From assembly GCA_945877505.1 (NCBI GenBank), contig CAMDWT010000003.1, positions 1-64,000 of the forward strand: DNA of 64,000 nt, read 5' to 3'. The notes under the pieces are model-generated. The model saw only the letters and a program-made list of their open reading frames with translations. It searched no databases and was not told the origin of the DNA. Origin of the DNA: Crenothrix polyspora (GTDB lineage Bacteria > Pseudomonadota > Gammaproteobacteria > Methylococcales > Methylomonadaceae). This document shows positions 32,816 through 44,526 of this stretch, in pieces. A program made the translations under genes and the position numbers. Position 1 is the stretch's first letter; each line of letters begins with the position of its first letter.

Positions 32816-33610
32816 TTATTTACTCTTTATCGCCTTTTCATAGGCTCGTTCATTATTGGGGTTTGCAATAACATTCCAATCAATCTCAGTATTCCCTGGT
32901 TTCCATGAAACTGAATATCCATTAGGGTATCTCAAATCAATTATCGCCATTTGCTCAACCTGCTCTTGCTTCAAAACTGTCAATGTTTTTAAAAAACGCT
33001 GTAATTTTTTTAATTGCTCATTACGCCCCAATAATATTTCCAAGTCATTAACCAACTTGATCTTCCATGCACCCCGCTCATTAACACCAAACTCGGCTAT
33101 TGTCATGGATTGATCTGCCAAAGCAGTTTTAACGCCTTTCAAAATTTCCAGTATCTTTAGTCTTTGCAATTCAGGGCCATTTACTAAAATCATGCTTTTA
33201 AACTGATCGATATTGTTCGGATTAAAAATAACACCTTGCTCTGTAATCAAGCTATTTACTCCCCACCGAGCAAAAGGTTTCTTTTCATGGACTTTAATAT
33301 CTATTGCATCCGGCCAAATCCGCTTTACCTTAACCGTCTCTACCCAAGGCAAGGTTGAAACGACCGAATGAATTGCTTGCATATCGGCATCCAAAAAACC
33401 TGTTAATACCAATGGCTGCAACACAAACTGTATTTCATTCTTACTGAGATATTGAAAAACACCCTCAGTTCTTACATATTTAATTGGTAACGATATACTT
33501 TTCATCACTAAGGATTTGTGACCCTTACTGCTTAACTCATACCCAACCGCTACTGCCAACCCGATAACTAGCAATCCAACAAACAAGGCTTTATTACCGA
33601 GCTTACTCAT
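32816..33610 (-). CDS. ftsQ: Cell division protein FtsQ
   Basis: Single N-terminal TM, LPWVETVKVKRIWPDAIDIKVHEKKPFARWG; position between ddl and ftsA. Confidence 0.93.
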   Translation of the reverse strand: MSKLGNKALFVGLLVIGLAVAVGYELSSKGHKSLVMKSISLPIKYVRTEGVFQYLSKNEIQFVLQPLVLTGFLDADMQAIHSVVSTLPWVETVKVKRIWPDAIDIKVHEKKPFARWGVNSLITEQGVIFNPNNIDQFKSMILVNGPELQRLKILEILKGVKTALADQSMTIAEFGVNERGAWKIKLVNDLEILLGRNEQLKKLQRFLKTLTVLKQEQVEQMAIIDLRYPNGYSVSWKPGNTEIDWNVIANPNNERAYEKAIKSK

Positions 33611-35421
33611 TAATCTAAACTAGTTTCCAGTACCCGCCAGACCAAATCTTCAAAACTAATTCCGGCTTGTTTTGCTGCCATTGGTACCAAACTGTGGTCA
33701 GTCATCCCTGGAACCGTATTAATTTCAATTAATTGATACTGCCCTGAATCATCAATAAATACGTCAACCCTTGACCATCCCTTTACGCCAATTTCCTTAC
33801 TCGCCTTTACCGCCAACGCTCTAATAAATTGTTCCTGCTCTTGACTAAGGCCAGAAGGGCAATGATATTGTGTGGTCGTCGCATTATATTTAGCTTCGTA
33901 ATCATAAAATGCGTTGGGAGTCTCTAGCCTAATGACTGGCAACGCTTCATTATTTAAAACCGCAACGGTATATTCTTTACCGGTAACCCAACTTTCTGCA
34001 TAAACATCACACCGATACGTCAAAGCTACTTGCAGGGCTTTTTGCAACTCTTCCCTTGAATTTGCCTTACTCATACCAATACTAGAGCCTTCTTGAGCAG
34101 GCTTAACAATAACCGGAAAGCCTAGCTTTTCAATACACGCATCCAGATCATTTTCGTCTTTCAATAAATACCATTTAGGCGTAATTAAGCCGCAGCCTTG
34201 CCAACATAATTTAGTTCTGAGTTTATCCATTGTTAACGCAGAAGCCATCACACCACTACCCGTATATGGAATACCCATGACCTCCAGAACACTCTGAAGA
34301 ACACCATCCTCACCGCCACGACCATGAATAATATTAAATACTCTATCAACCTTTATTCCGGTCAAAGCATCAATTGGACTCCCTGTCACATCAATGGCTA
34401 TAACATCTACACTTTTGCTTTTTAACGCTTCGTATACTGCAGCACCACTTCTTAGTGAAACCGCTCTTTCTGCAGCGGATCCCCCCATTAATACTGCAAC
34501 ACGACCAAACTTTTTCGGATCTTGTAGCGTCACACCTTTTTGTGACTCAACTTCATGCTCGCCTACCATACAAACCTCAGTCTGCAATTCCACACCTTGA
34601 CACTCCTTTACTTTATTTTGAACATAATGAATCAAATGTTCGATATCAGCTGCCGTTGAATTGCCTGTATTTACTATAAAATTAGCATGCTTTGGCGAAA
34701 CACAAGCGCCACCAATTGCATAGCCTTTCAATCCTGTTTCTTCTATCAATCTTGCGGCGAAATCGCCGTTTGGATTTTTAAACACAGAGCCACAACTCGG
34801 TTGATTAGTGGGCTGTGTTTTTGCCCGTGCTTCTAATAAACCTTTAATTTTTTGCTGACTTTCTAGACTGTCACCTTGCTGTAAGGACAAGTTACAACTT
34901 AAAAACCATTCATTTCTTATATTATTAACAGATCGATAACTCACCTTAAAATCTGCAGGGAATCGATTGGCTATAACGCCTACTTTAGTAATCGTTTCAA
35001 CTTTTTTGACTATTCCCCAGGTTTCACCGCCAAAAGCACCCGCATTCATTTTTAATGCGCCGCCCATTGTTCCGGGTATCCCTGCCAAAAACTCAGCACC
35101 AATCAAACCTTGTTCTGCACAAAAGCGTGCAACATGGGCACAAGGAACTCCGACTTCAACATAAACCGTACCATCTTCGTCAAGTCTCATCTGTTTCAAT
35201 CGGCTCTTAGTGTTAATGACCGTACCTCGAATGCCACCATCTCTTACTAATAAGTTACTCCCTAAGCCCATCCAAAACAGTGGCTCAGAAGCGGGTAACG
35301 TCTTAATAAAATCACACAAATCTTGACGATCAAAAGGAATGTAAAGCCTTTCTGCCGGGCCACCTACCCGCCAACTGGTATATTTTGCAAGCCTTTCATT
35401 TGTTAACATTTTTCCTTTCAT
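33610..35421 (-). CDS. murB-ddl: Fused UDP-N-acetylenolpyruvoylglucosamine reductase / D-alanine-D-alanine ligase (MurB-Ddl)
   Basis: N-half: [69 protein letters not shown]-half: [63 protein letters not shown]. One uninterrupted frame. Confidence 0.95.
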   Translation of the reverse strand: MKGKMLTNERLAKYTSWRVGGPAERLYIPFDRQDLCDFIKTLPASEPLFWMGLGSNLLVRDGGIRGTVINTKSRLKQMRLDEDGTVYVEVGVPCAHVARFCAEQGLIGAEFLAGIPGTMGGALKMNAGAFGGETWGIVKKVETITKVGVIANRFPADFKVSYRSVNNIRNEWFLSCNLSLQQGDSLESQQKIKGLLEARAKTQPTNQPSCGSVFKNPNGDFAARLIEETGLKGYAIGGACVSPKHANFIVNTGNSTAADIEHLIHYVQNKVKECQGVELQTEVCMVGEHEVESQKGVTLQDPKKFGRVAVLMGGSAAERAVSLRSGAAVYEALKSKSVDVIAIDVTGSPIDALTGIKVDRVFNIIHGRGGEDGVLQSVLEVMGIPYTGSGVMASALTMDKLRTKLCWQGCGLITPKWYLLKDENDLDACIEKLGFPVIVKPAQEGSSIGMSKANSREELQKALQVALTYRCDVYAESWVTGKEYTVAVLNNEALPVIRLETPNAFYDYEAKYNATTTQYHCPSGLSQEQEQFIRALAVKASKEIGVKGWSRVDVFIDDSGQYQLIEINTVPGMTDHSLVPMAAKQAGISFEDLVWRVLETSLD

Positions 35422-36884
35422 AGAGAAATATTTTGTGCTGACATAGCTCGACTTTCTAAGGCCTCTGTCAATAACTCCGGCAACTGCGTCGCAAAATGTC
35501 CTACATTACCAGCACCTAATGTTAAAATCACATCATCTGGCTTTACTATACCCGCCAATATCTTCGGCAACACGTCCCAACCATCTACAAAAACTGGATC
35601 TACTTGGGCTCTCAAACGTATTGCTCGACTTAATGCGCGACCATCGGCGCCTGTGATAACACTCTCCCCTGCCGAATAGACCTCCATTAAAATCAGCACA
35701 TCGACCGTCGATAAAACTTGTACAAAATCCTCAAATAAATCCCGAGTACGTGTGTATCGATGCGGCTGGAAAATAATAACTGATCGCCTGTCAGGCCATG
35801 CTTGACGTAAGGCTTCCAGCGTTGCAGCAATTTCTCTCGGATGGTGCCCGTAATCATCGACTAACGTAACTTTGCCACCGTCAATAGCCAAATCCCCCTG
35901 AACCTGAAAACGCCTACCTATTCCCTTAAACTCACCCAAACTTTTAATTATTGCTTCATCAGCCACCGATAAATTAGTAGCAACTGCAATCGCCGCCAAT
36001 GAATTAAGCATGTTGTGCCAACCTGGCATGTTTAACGTCACCCGTAATAAGGGATAATCACCCTGCCGAATCACACTAAATGTAGTGCGCATTCCATTTT
36101 GTTCGATATCGATTGCACGCACATCTGCCTGCTCATGAACCCCATAAGTTATGACCGGCTTAGAAATTTGTGGCAAAATTTCCCTAATACCTTCATCATC
36201 AAGACACATCACCGCTAAACCATAAAAAGGCAAATGATGTAAAAACTCTATAAATGTTTCTTTCAATCGCTGAAAACTATTTTGATAAGTCTCCATGTGG
36301 TCCTGATCTATATTAGTAACCACCGCTATCATCGGTTGAAGATATAAAAATGACGCATCACTTTCATCCGCTTCCGCAACCAAATAGTTACCTAGACCTA
36401 ACTTCGCATTACTACCGGCACTATTTAAACGACCACCAATTACAAAAGTCGGATCCAAGCCACCTTCAGCGAGCAAACTAGCCGTTAAACTCGTTGTTGT
36501 TGTTTTTCCGTGCGTTCCGGCTACAGCAATCCCAAATCGAAAACGCATTAATTCAGCTAACATTTCTGCCCGAGGAATGACGGGGATTCTATTTATATAA
36601 GCCTGATCTATTTCTTCATTGCTGCGATCGATTGCCGTTGACGACACAACGACATCAACATCTGTTACATTTTCCCGCTTATGTCCAATCGTAATAATGA
36701 CGCCTAAGCCAGCAAGTCTTTCAGTCACGGGGCTTTCTTTTATATCAGAACCTGAAACTTGGTAGCCTAAATTTGATAATACTTCAGCTATTCCGCTCAT
36801 GCCGGTGCCACCCACACCCACGAAATGAATGCGTTTTACATTACCTAAAGTAGAAACCATGTGTGAACTTGCAGCTAATCTCAT
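35418..36884 (-). CDS. murC: UDP-N-acetylmuramate-L-alanine ligase
   Basis: [52 protein letters not shown]. Confidence 0.97.
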   Translation of the reverse strand: MRLAASSHMVSTLGNVKRIHFVGVGGTGMSGIAEVLSNLGYQVSGSDIKESPVTERLAGLGVIITIGHKRENVTDVDVVVSSTAIDRSNEEIDQAYINRIPVIPRAEMLAELMRFRFGIAVAGTHGKTTTTSLTASLLAEGGLDPTFVIGGRLNSAGSNAKLGLGNYLVAEADESDASFLYLQPMIAVVTNIDQDHMETYQNSFQRLKETFIEFLHHLPFYGLAVMCLDDEGIREILPQISKPVITYGVHEQADVRAIDIEQNGMRTTFSVIRQGDYPLLRVTLNMPGWHNMLNSLAAIAVATNLSVADEAIIKSLGEFKGIGRRFQVQGDLAIDGGKVTLVDDYGHHPREIAATLEALRQAWPDRRSVIIFQPHRYTRTRDLFEDFVQVLSTVDVLILMEVYSAGESVITGADGRALSRAIRLRAQVDPVFVDGWDVLPKILAGIVKPDDVILTLGAGNVGHFATQLPELLTEALESRAMSAQNISL

Positions 36885-37954
36885 AATCCCGCCTCAATCA
36901 TGCAATAACCTGCAACAATTTCTGTTGCATCTAGTCGTGCGCACGTAAGTGCGGCAACTTTCATCCCTGTTAAATTATGACGTGACTCCTCAATATACGC
37001 TGCCAGCGAAACCGGAGTCAGCTCGCTTTGCTTCAATATCATTCCTGCACCTGCATCCGCTAAATAATGTGCATTAGCTGTTTGATGATCATCAATTGCA
37101 TTGGGCAATGGAATAAAAATAGCCGGCACGCCTATCGCTGCAACTTCACTGATAGTCATGGCTCCAGCCCTACAAATCAATAAATCTGCCCACTGATATG
37201 CCGCGACCATATCGCCAATAAAAGCATTTACGTCCGCTTCTATCGCTAACTCTTTGTACCTATTTTTTACCTGAGGCAACATAGCCTCTCCAGTTTGGTG
37301 TTTTATTTGCACAAGGCCCATGTTATTGATTTTTTGGTATTCAATAATGGCCTCAGGTACTATTTCGTTCAATATTTTCGCACCCTGACTACCACCTATT
37401 ATCAATATTCTAATGTCATGCGTTGAAGTGGCCTGTTCACTATTTAACTTAACTAAAAAATCTTTTCTTAAAGGATTGCCAGTGCATTTTGCATTCAATG
37501 CTTTCTTAAAGCTGCCAGGAAACGCCTCCAAAACTTGACTTGCGATGCGTGCTAGCAATCGATTGGTCGTACCTGGAACCCTATTTTGCTCATGAATAAT
37601 CAATGGAATCCCTAAAACCTTTGCCATTAACCCGCCGGGTCCCGCTACAAATCCACCCATACCTATCACGACATCAGGTTTACGCGTACGCAATATTCTC
37701 AATGCTTGAAAAAAGGCTTTAAACAGCATTACAACGGCTGTTATTTTAGAAACAACTCCTTTGCCTCTAAATCCTGCCACCGTTAAGTAGTCAATCATAA
37801 TCCCTTGCGCTGGAACCACTCGATTCTCTAAGCCTTTTTGTGTGCCTAACCAACTAACCTCCCAGCCTTGAGCCATTAAAAACTCAGCAACTGCCAGTGC
37901 GGGAAATACATGCCCACCGGTCCCTCCGGCCATTATGACTATACGTTTACCCAT
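36881..37954 (-). CDS. murG: Undecaprenyldiphospho-muramoylpentapeptide beta-N-acetylglucosaminyltransferase
   Basis: [41 protein letters not shown]. Confidence 0.97.
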   Translation of the reverse strand: MGKRIVIMAGGTGGHVFPALAVAEFLMAQGWEVSWLGTQKGLENRVVPAQGIMIDYLTVAGFRGKGVVSKITAVVMLFKAFFQALRILRTRKPDVVIGMGGFVAGPGGLMAKVLGIPLIIHEQNRVPGTTNRLLARIASQVLEAFPGSFKKALNAKCTGNPLRKDFLVKLNSEQATSTHDIRILIIGGSQGAKILNEIVPEAIIEYQKINNMGLVQIKHQTGEAMLPQVKNRYKELAIEADVNAFIGDMVAAYQWADLLICRAGAMTISEVAAIGVPAIFIPLPNAIDDHQTANAHYLADAGAGMILKQSELTPVSLAAYIEESRHNLTGMKVAALTCARLDATEIVAGYCMIEAGL

Positions 37955-39117
37955 CTCGACCTTTCTTTTGGCATATTAGCGCTTATTTCGGCAACCTCAC
38001 TTTGCACTCGAAATAACAAGGCAACAGCACAAAACATAATCATCATACTGCCACCCCCATAACTCATTAGTGGTAAAGTCAAACCCTTCGTCGGTAAGAT
38101 TCCCATATTCACGCCCATATTCACGAAGGATTGAAAACCAAACCAAATACCTAAGCCATAGGCCAAAAATGCCGAAAATCTCTCACCCGCTTTCTCAGCT
38201 GCCATTGCAATCTGAAACGTGCGCCAAACTAATGCTGAAAATAAAGCGATGATTGTTAGCACACCTAACAACCCCAATTCCTCACCTATTACCGAAAATA
38301 AAAAATCAGTATGTGCTTCCGGTAAATAAAACAATTTCTGAATTCCACTCCCTAAACCAACACCCGTCCACTCGCCTCGTCCAAATGAAATCAATGCATG
38401 CACTAATTGATACCCTGTATCTTTTGGATCAGCCCATGGATTCATAAAACTAGTCACACGCTTCATGCGATAAGGTTCAAAATAAACCAGCAATACTGCG
38501 AGTACTGCAACAAATGACAACAACATTATGAATTGTGACAATCTCGCGCCTGCTAAAAACATAATCCCCATAGCTATAATTAAAATCACTACGGCAGATC
38601 CAAAATCAGGCTCTAACAGCAACAACATGCTGGCTATTGCAAATAAAATTAATGGTTTAAACAAGCCTAAGGCAGATTCCCTAATTGATTTCTGATGTCT
38701 CGTGACATAACCCGCCATATAAATAACAGCAAAAAACTTCACCAATTCAGATACTTGTATTCTCATTCCGCCTATAGACAACCAGCGCACACTTCCATTT
38801 ACCTTAACACCAAGGCCCGGAATGAGAACAATGATCAATAAAATCAATCCGATTATAAATAGCCATTGACCTGATTTTTCCCAAGCAATAATGGGTACTC
38901 TTGTTATTATTGCGCCAAAAACAAAACCCAATCCCAAATGTATTAATTGCTTTATTGGGTAATGAAAAACATCATTGCCGGCCATCTTGGCGCCCAAATG
39001 TAAAGATGATGAAACAACCATTACAAATCCAATCAGCAATAAACTACTCGTTAATACAACGAGTAAAGGATCAAAATGAAACCGTCCGATATGTGATGGC
39101 TTCATTCTTTGTTTCAT
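37939..39117 (-). CDS. ftsW: Peptidoglycan glycosyltransferase FtsW
   Basis: SEDS family: GNDVFHYPIKQLIHLGLGF, HTDFLFSVIGEELGLLG, LPTKGLTLPLMSYGGGSMM. Confidence 0.96.
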   Translation of the reverse strand: MKQRMKPSHIGRFHFDPLLVVLTSSLLLIGFVMVVSSSLHLGAKMAGNDVFHYPIKQLIHLGLGFVFGAIITRVPIIAWEKSGQWLFIIGLILLIIVLIPGLGVKVNGSVRWLSIGGMRIQVSELVKFFAVIYMAGYVTRHQKSIRESALGLFKPLILFAIASMLLLLEPDFGSAVVILIIAMGIMFLAGARLSQFIMLLSFVAVLAVLLVYFEPYRMKRVTSFMNPWADPKDTGYQLVHALISFGRGEWTGVGLGSGIQKLFYLPEAHTDFLFSVIGEELGLLGVLTIIALFSALVWRTFQIAMAAEKAGERFSAFLAYGLGIWFGFQSFVNMGVNMGILPTKGLTLPLMSYGGGSMMIMFCAVALLFRVQSEVAEISANMPKERSRWVNV

Positions 39118-40490
39118 ACCAACAACCTCAGTACAGCTTTAGCAAATTGATTGCCTCTCTCTTGGTAATTTTTATATTGATCTAAACTAGCACAAGCAGG
39201 AGATAACAAAACACTGTCTCCGCACTCAGCAAGACCTGCACAAATTTCTACCGCATCCACCATATTTTTAGCTCGATGAATAGGAACACAACGCTTTAAT
39301 GCCTCTTCTATCAAACCAGCATCTTTACCCATCAGCACTACTGCTTTCGTTTTTTCTTTAACAGCTAAAGTTAGTTCATTCATGTCAGCGCCTTTTGCAT
39401 CGCCACCGGCAATCAAAATCACTTTATTGGTATACCCTTCTAATGCTGCAACACACGCACCAATATTGGTTGCTTTTGAATCATTAACCCAAGTTACACC
39501 CTGTATTTCTGCTACACGTTGCATCCTGTGCTCTAAGCCTTTAAAACTTTTTAGTGCCTTACACATAAGCACTTTATCAAGCCCTACTGACACACCTAAG
39601 GCCAATGCGGCCAAGGCATTTGCGACATTATGTCTACCCTCAAGTGGCAAGTCGGCTACTTTCATCAAATACTCTTTGTGGTGCATCAAATACTCTACAC
39701 CCTCTTTATAATCGATATAAAAATCAGCCTTTTTTCGAATTGAAAAGGACAAGCCGCTACTATCAACTTCCTGCATAGCTTCAACTATGGGATCATCTAA
39801 ATTTATTACCCTAACGCCATCGCCATTAAATACCTTTTGCTTTTCATGGGCGTATTGAGCGATATCATCATGTCTATCAAGATGATCTGCAGTGACATTG
39901 AGTACTGTTGCTGCAGCAGCATTCAAAGCGGTCGTTCTTTCCAATTGAAAGCTTGAAAGCTCCAATACATAAATATCAGCGTCCTGCTTTATTAAATCCA
40001 ATGCAGGCGTTCCTATATTGCCTCCCACACCCACGTTTTTTCCTGCGCATTTTGCCATTTCTCCCAGCATCGTGGTTACAGTACTTTTACCATTAGAGCC
40101 TGTAATGGCAACTATTGGCGCATCTACTGAGCAGGCAAATAAATCTATATCACTTACCATTTTGGAGCCATTCGCAAGCGCCTTTACGATTGATTTCTCA
40201 ACTATTGATACGCCTGGACTTACAACTAAATGGGTGGCAACCTTAAAGGCTGGCTCAGAAAATCCGCCTGTAAACAATGGCGCATCTGGTATGACCTGAA
40301 AAAACTGTTCTTTCAAGGGCGGCTTATCTCTACTATCGGTTATTGCAAATTTGAACCCTAGATTCTGTAAATAATGTGCAACTGAAATCCCTGTATAGCC
40401 CAATCCAACTACCAATACTTTTGAGCACTCTGGATCGAGTGCAAATTTCTCTTTTAACGATGCTAGTATCGCTAAATTAGTCTTGCTCAT
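39114..40490 (-). CDS. murD: UDP-N-acetylmuramoylalanine-D-glutamate ligase
   Basis: VVGLGYTGISVAHYL, ITGSNGKSTVTTMLG, NDSKATNIGACVAAL. Confidence 0.96.
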   Translation of the reverse strand: MSKTNLAILASLKEKFALDPECSKVLVVGLGYTGISVAHYLQNLGFKFAITDSRDKPPLKEQFFQVIPDAPLFTGGFSEPAFKVATHLVVSPGVSIVEKSIVKALANGSKMVSDIDLFACSVDAPIVAITGSNGKSTVTTMLGEMAKCAGKNVGVGGNIGTPALDLIKQDADIYVLELSSFQLERTTALNAAAATVLNVTADHLDRHDDIAQYAHEKQKVFNGDGVRVINLDDPIVEAMQEVDSSGLSFSIRKKADFYIDYKEGVEYLMHHKEYLMKVADLPLEGRHNVANALAALALGVSVGLDKVLMCKALKSFKGLEHRMQRVAEIQGVTWVNDSKATNIGACVAALEGYTNKVILIAGGDAKGADMNELTLAVKEKTKAVVLMGKDAGLIEEALKRCVPIHRAKNMVDAVEICAGLAECGDSVLLSPACASLDQYKNYQERGNQFAKAVLRLLV

Positions 40491-40551
40491 CTAAGGCTCA
40501 CTCGTAAACCGATGATTAGAAAAATAGAAATAATTTTTTTTTGCACCTTTC

Positions 40552-41634
40552 TCACCTCAACTTTAAGGTTGCTAGGCCGATCAATACTAAAATGACGGTT
40601 ATTATCCAAAAACGAACAATAACTCTTGGTTCAGGCCAGCCTTTTAATTCAAAATGATGGTGTATTGGTGCCATACGAAATACGCGTTTTCCCGTCAGCT
40701 TATAAGAAGCTACCTGAATTATTACCGAAAGCGTTTCCATTACAAAGACACCTCCCATAATCATCAATATAATTTCTTGCCTAACTAATACTGCTAGCAC
40801 ACCTAATGCCGCACCTAACGCTAATGCACCCACATCACCCATAAAAACCATTGCAGGATACGTGTTAAACCATAAAAAACCTAAGCCAGCACCTACCAAT
40901 GCTGCACAAAAAACAATGAGCTCACCCGCATTAGGCAAATAAGGAATATCTAAATAATTAGAAAACATTACGTGCCCAGATAAATAGGCAAAAATACCTA
41001 GCCCACCGGCAACCATCACCGTAGGCATAATCGCTAAGCCATCTAATCCATCTGTTAAGTTAACAGCATTGCTGGTGCCCACAATGACAAAATAGGTCAA
41101 AACCACATACATCCATCCCATATCCAACATTACGTTTTTAAAGAAAGGAATAATGAATTGCGTTTCCGCTGGTAAAACAGCCGTTTTATATAAAAAAATT
41201 GCTGCGGTTAAGCCTATGATTGATTGCGCCAGATACTTTGCCTTTGCGGATAAACCATCACTGTTACGTTTAATTACTTTTCTATAGTCATCAATAAAAC
41301 CGATGATGCCATAACCCATGGTGACCAATAGAATGACCCAGATGTAACGATTTCCTAAATCAGCCCACAATAAAGTACTTATAGCAATTGCAACCAATAT
41401 TAGAGCGCCACCCATGGTCGGTGTTCCTGATTTTTCATAATGTGACTGAGGACCTAACTCACGAATACTTTGTCCAATTTTGTTGGAGCTTAGTTTTCTA
41501 ATCATTACGGGGCCAATCACAAATGATATTAACAATGAAGTTAACGCCCCAAGAATTGCTCTAAACGTTAAATACTGGAAGACTCTGAATCCACCATCAA
41601 ACGTCATTAAATAATCTGTAAAATAAAGTAACAT
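40552..41634 (-). CDS. mraY: Phospho-N-acetylmuramoyl-pentapeptide transferase
   Basis: [59 protein letters not shown]. Confidence 0.98.
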   Translation of the reverse strand: MLLYFTDYLMTFDGGFRVFQYLTFRAILGALTSLLISFVIGPVMIRKLSSNKIGQSIRELGPQSHYEKSGTPTMGGALILVAIAISTLLWADLGNRYIWVILLVTMGYGIIGFIDDYRKVIKRNSDGLSAKAKYLAQSIIGLTAAIFLYKTAVLPAETQFIIPFFKNVMLDMGWMYVVLTYFVIVGTSNAVNLTDGLDGLAIMPTVMVAGGLGIFAYLSGHVMFSNYLDIPYLPNAGELIVFCAALVGAGLGFLWFNTYPAMVFMGDVGALALGAALGVLAVLVRQEIILMIMGGVFVMETLSVIIQVASYKLTGKRVFRMAPIHHHFELKGWPEPRVIVRFWIITVILVLIGLATLKLR

Positions 41635-41637
41635 TGT

Positions 41638-43017
41638 TTATTTCCTGAAATTGTCGACCAGCGCTGCGGCAACATTTTCCATGCGCTGCGCTCGCGAGCC
41701 TTTAATCAAAATCGTTTCGTCGCCTTTTAATTCTTTTTTTAATGCGTCAATCAGATCTTGTTGATTTTCATAAAAAGTTGCGCCTTTACCAAAAGCTTGC
41801 ACCGTTTTTTTGGCATCCTCACCTACGGCTAACAACCACTCAACGCCACTGCTCTTAATAAGACCGGCCATCTCTTCATGTATTTTTGGACTGTCAGGGC
41901 CTAATTCACCAAATGCGCCTAACACCAATACCTGCTTACTCTTAAAATTAACGAGTACATCAAGACCCGCTTTCAACGACGAGGAATTGGCGTTATAGGT
42001 ATCATCAATAATAAGATTTCCTAGTCGACTCATTAATGGCTGTAATCGGCCTGTCACTGGCCTTACATTTTCAAGACCTTGTTTAATTTGTTGTAAATCA
42101 ATTCCTAAAGCCAGGCACGCAGCAGCTGCTGCTAAAGCATTAAGTACATTATGCTGACCCGCTAACTTTAGATTTATATCAACAACATTTTTTTCTGTTA
42201 CCAATTCAAATTTAGTTACAAACGCGCCATCGCTAAGCTTCACTTCGATATTCTTAGCCGTTACGTTTGCTTCCTTTTTTAATCCAAATGACAATATACG
42301 TCTGTCGCCAGCAATTGCTTTCCAATAATCAAAATAAACATCATCATGATTGATAATGGCACAACCCTCTTTTCGGAGTGTCTCAATGATTTCGCCTTTT
42401 GCTTTTGCAACCCCTTCAAGATCAATAAAGCCTTCTAAATGTGCTGCACCTGCATTTGTAATAATGGCCACGTTGGCTTGGGCATATTGACTGGTATAAG
42501 CAATTTCCCCAGCATGATTTGCACCCATTTCAATAACAGCATAACGATGTTGCTCATTCATTTTGAGCAGGGTTAATGGCACGCCAATATCATTATTCAA
42601 ATTACCCTGAGTAAATAAAACGGCTGCATTAACAGCTAATATTGACGCAACCATTTCTTTAACCGTGGTTTTGCCGTTACTACCTGTTACACCGACTACT
42701 GACAGTGCATCTTTCCCTTTTTCTGACAGCTTACTGCGCCATGCTCCTGCTAACTGCGCTAATGCTAAGCGAGTATCTTCTACGATCACATGCGGCAAAC
42801 TTGTTTCAATGCCTTTGTGCACAATAGCGGCGACTGCGCCCACTTTTTGAGCTTGATCCACAAATTCATTTCCGTCGAAGTTGTGTCCCTTAATTGCTAT
42901 ATAAAGCTGATCATGAGTAAGTGCGCGAGTATCTATACTGACCGATGTAAAAGACACATCTTCTCCGACGAGCTTTCCCCGTACAGTCTCAGCACATTCA
43001 CTCATCATCATTATCAT
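41638..43017 (-). CDS. murF: UDP-N-acetylmuramoyl-tripeptide-D-alanyl-D-alanine ligase
   Basis: FTSVSIDTRAL, GVTGSNGKTTVKEMVASIL, IDDTYNANSSSLKAGLDVL. Confidence 0.96.
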   Translation of the reverse strand: MIMMMSECAETVRGKLVGEDVSFTSVSIDTRALTHDQLYIAIKGHNFDGNEFVDQAQKVGAVAAIVHKGIETSLPHVIVEDTRLALAQLAGAWRSKLSEKGKDALSVVGVTGSNGKTTVKEMVASILAVNAAVLFTQGNLNNDIGVPLTLLKMNEQHRYAVIEMGANHAGEIAYTSQYAQANVAIITNAGAAHLEGFIDLEGVAKAKGEIIETLRKEGCAIINHDDVYFDYWKAIAGDRRILSFGLKKEANVTAKNIEVKLSDGAFVTKFELVTEKNVVDINLKLAGQHNVLNALAAAAACLALGIDLQQIKQGLENVRPVTGRLQPLMSRLGNLIIDDTYNANSSSLKAGLDVLVNFKSKQVLVLGAFGELGPDSPKIHEEMAGLIKSSGVEWLLAVGEDAKKTVQAFGKGATFYENQQDLIDALKKELKGDETILIKGSRAQRMENVAAALVDNFRK

Positions 43018-43019
43018 TT

Positions 43020-44522
43020 TTATCTGACTCTCATTTTTAATCCGCTCATTACAACCTGACTATCATTAAAAGCAGTTTGCACGCCTTTAATTTCTTGGTA
43101 ACTCTCATGACCCTTACCGGCAATCACAATACAATCTTTTTCTGCAGCCCTTGCTATAACTGTTTGTATTGCCTGCGCTCGGTTCTGAATCACTTCAACT
43201 TGCTCACTAGATCTAGTTACGCATCCCTCTAAGATGTCATTAACGATGTCTATTCCATTCTCAAAGCGTGGATTATCATCTGTAATGATTACGTGATCAG
43301 CCCACTTTTCTGCAATAGAGCCCATTTGCGCTCGCTTGCCTTTATCTCTATTTCCACCACAACCAAAAACCACCCACAAAGCCTGATTACAATGCTTTCT
43401 AAGGCTTGATAAAACTTTATCTAACGCATCGGGCGTATGGGCATAATCCACAAAAACTAAGGGGAGTCCATTACCTCCAAACCTCTCCATACGTCCAACT
43501 ACCGGTTTCAAACGCTGCAATTTTTTTACCGCCTCTGGCATTGAAACGCCCAAAGCCAACATCACAGTCAAAACAATCAATACATTCTCAATGTTAAAGT
43601 CTCCATAAAGCGGTACATTTATATGGCTTTTTAAGCCCCGCCAACTCACATCAAATTCAATACCGTCTTCTTTGTTTGCAATATTTTCTGCACTAACACA
43701 ATCACAATTGGCTAATGTTTCCCCCTTAACACTGACCCCCCAAATAACAACGCCTTTTGGGACAGCCTTAATAATCTGATCCCTATAAGAATCATCTAGA
43801 TTAACGACTACAAAAGCTAACCCTGGCTTATTAAGTAGCGCTAACTTTGCTTGAAGGTAAGCTTCCATAGTGCCGTGATAATCCAAATGATCTCGACTAA
43901 TATTGGTAAACACAGCGCCTTTAAACGTCACTCCATTTACCCTGCCTTGCTCCAACCCATGCGATGAAACTTCCATGGCAACTATCTGTTTTTTATCTTT
44001 TTGTAGCTCAGCTAATATTCTTTGAGTTTCTAATGCGTCCGGCGTAGTATTCAAGGTTTTACTAAGACTCCCCCACACCCCCCAGCCTAATGTTCCAATT
44101 AATCCGCAATCATCTAGCATCTGGCTTAAAAATTGACTACAAGAGGTCTTACCATTAGTTCCAGTTATACCTATTACATCCATATACTTAGAAGGTTCGT
44201 CGTAATATCGAGCGGCAATATCACCTAACTTAACGCCTAAATCTGTCACCGGAATTAATGGCACATTGTGGATCTTATCAATGATCTCCTTGCTCGCTCC
44301 GGAAGGCTCATAGATCACAACGGCGGCGCCCTGTTTAACAGCCTGATTTGCATAAACAAGTCCATGTTGCTTAGAGCCATTCAAAGCAATAAATACATTG
44401 CCAGAAGCCACCTCTTGGCTGTTTAATGCCAATCCAGTGATCTCTCTATTTTCTAACGCTTCCAAGCCTGGATTTGGATAAGCAACAATTCCTTCCACTA
44501 AATCCTTAAGCTTCATTTTCAA
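43020..44522 (-). CDS. murE: UDP-N-acetylmuramoyl-L-alanyl-D-glutamate-2,6-diaminopimelate ligase
   Basis: GITGTNGKTSCSQFLSQ, FTNISRDHLDYHGTMEAY, TDDNPRFE (Dap-type DNPR motif). Confidence 0.96.
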   Translation of the reverse strand: MKMKLKDLVEGIVAYPNPGLEALENREITGLALNSQEVASGNVFIALNGSKQHGLVYANQAVKQGAAVVIYEPSGASKEIIDKIHNVPLIPVTDLGVKLGDIAARYYDEPSKYMDVIGITGTNGKTSCSQFLSQMLDDCGLIGTLGWGVWGSLSKTLNTTPDALETQRILAELQKDKKQIVAMEVSSHGLEQGRVNGVTFKGAVFTNISRDHLDYHGTMEAYLQAKLALLNKPGLAFVVVNLDDSYRDQIIKAVPKGVVIWGVSVKGETLANCDCVSAENIANKEDGIEFDVSWRGLKSHINVPLYGDFNIENVLIVLTVMLALGVSMPEAVKKLQRLKPVVGRMERFGGNGLPLVFVDYAHTPDALDKVLSSLRKHCNQALWVVFGCGGNRDKGKRAQMGSIAEKWADHVIITDDNPRFENGIDIVNDILEGCVTRSSEQVEVIQNRAQAIQTVIARAAEKDCIVIAGKGHESYQEIKGVQTAFNDSQVVMSGLKMRVR

Positions 44523-44526
44523 AGTT

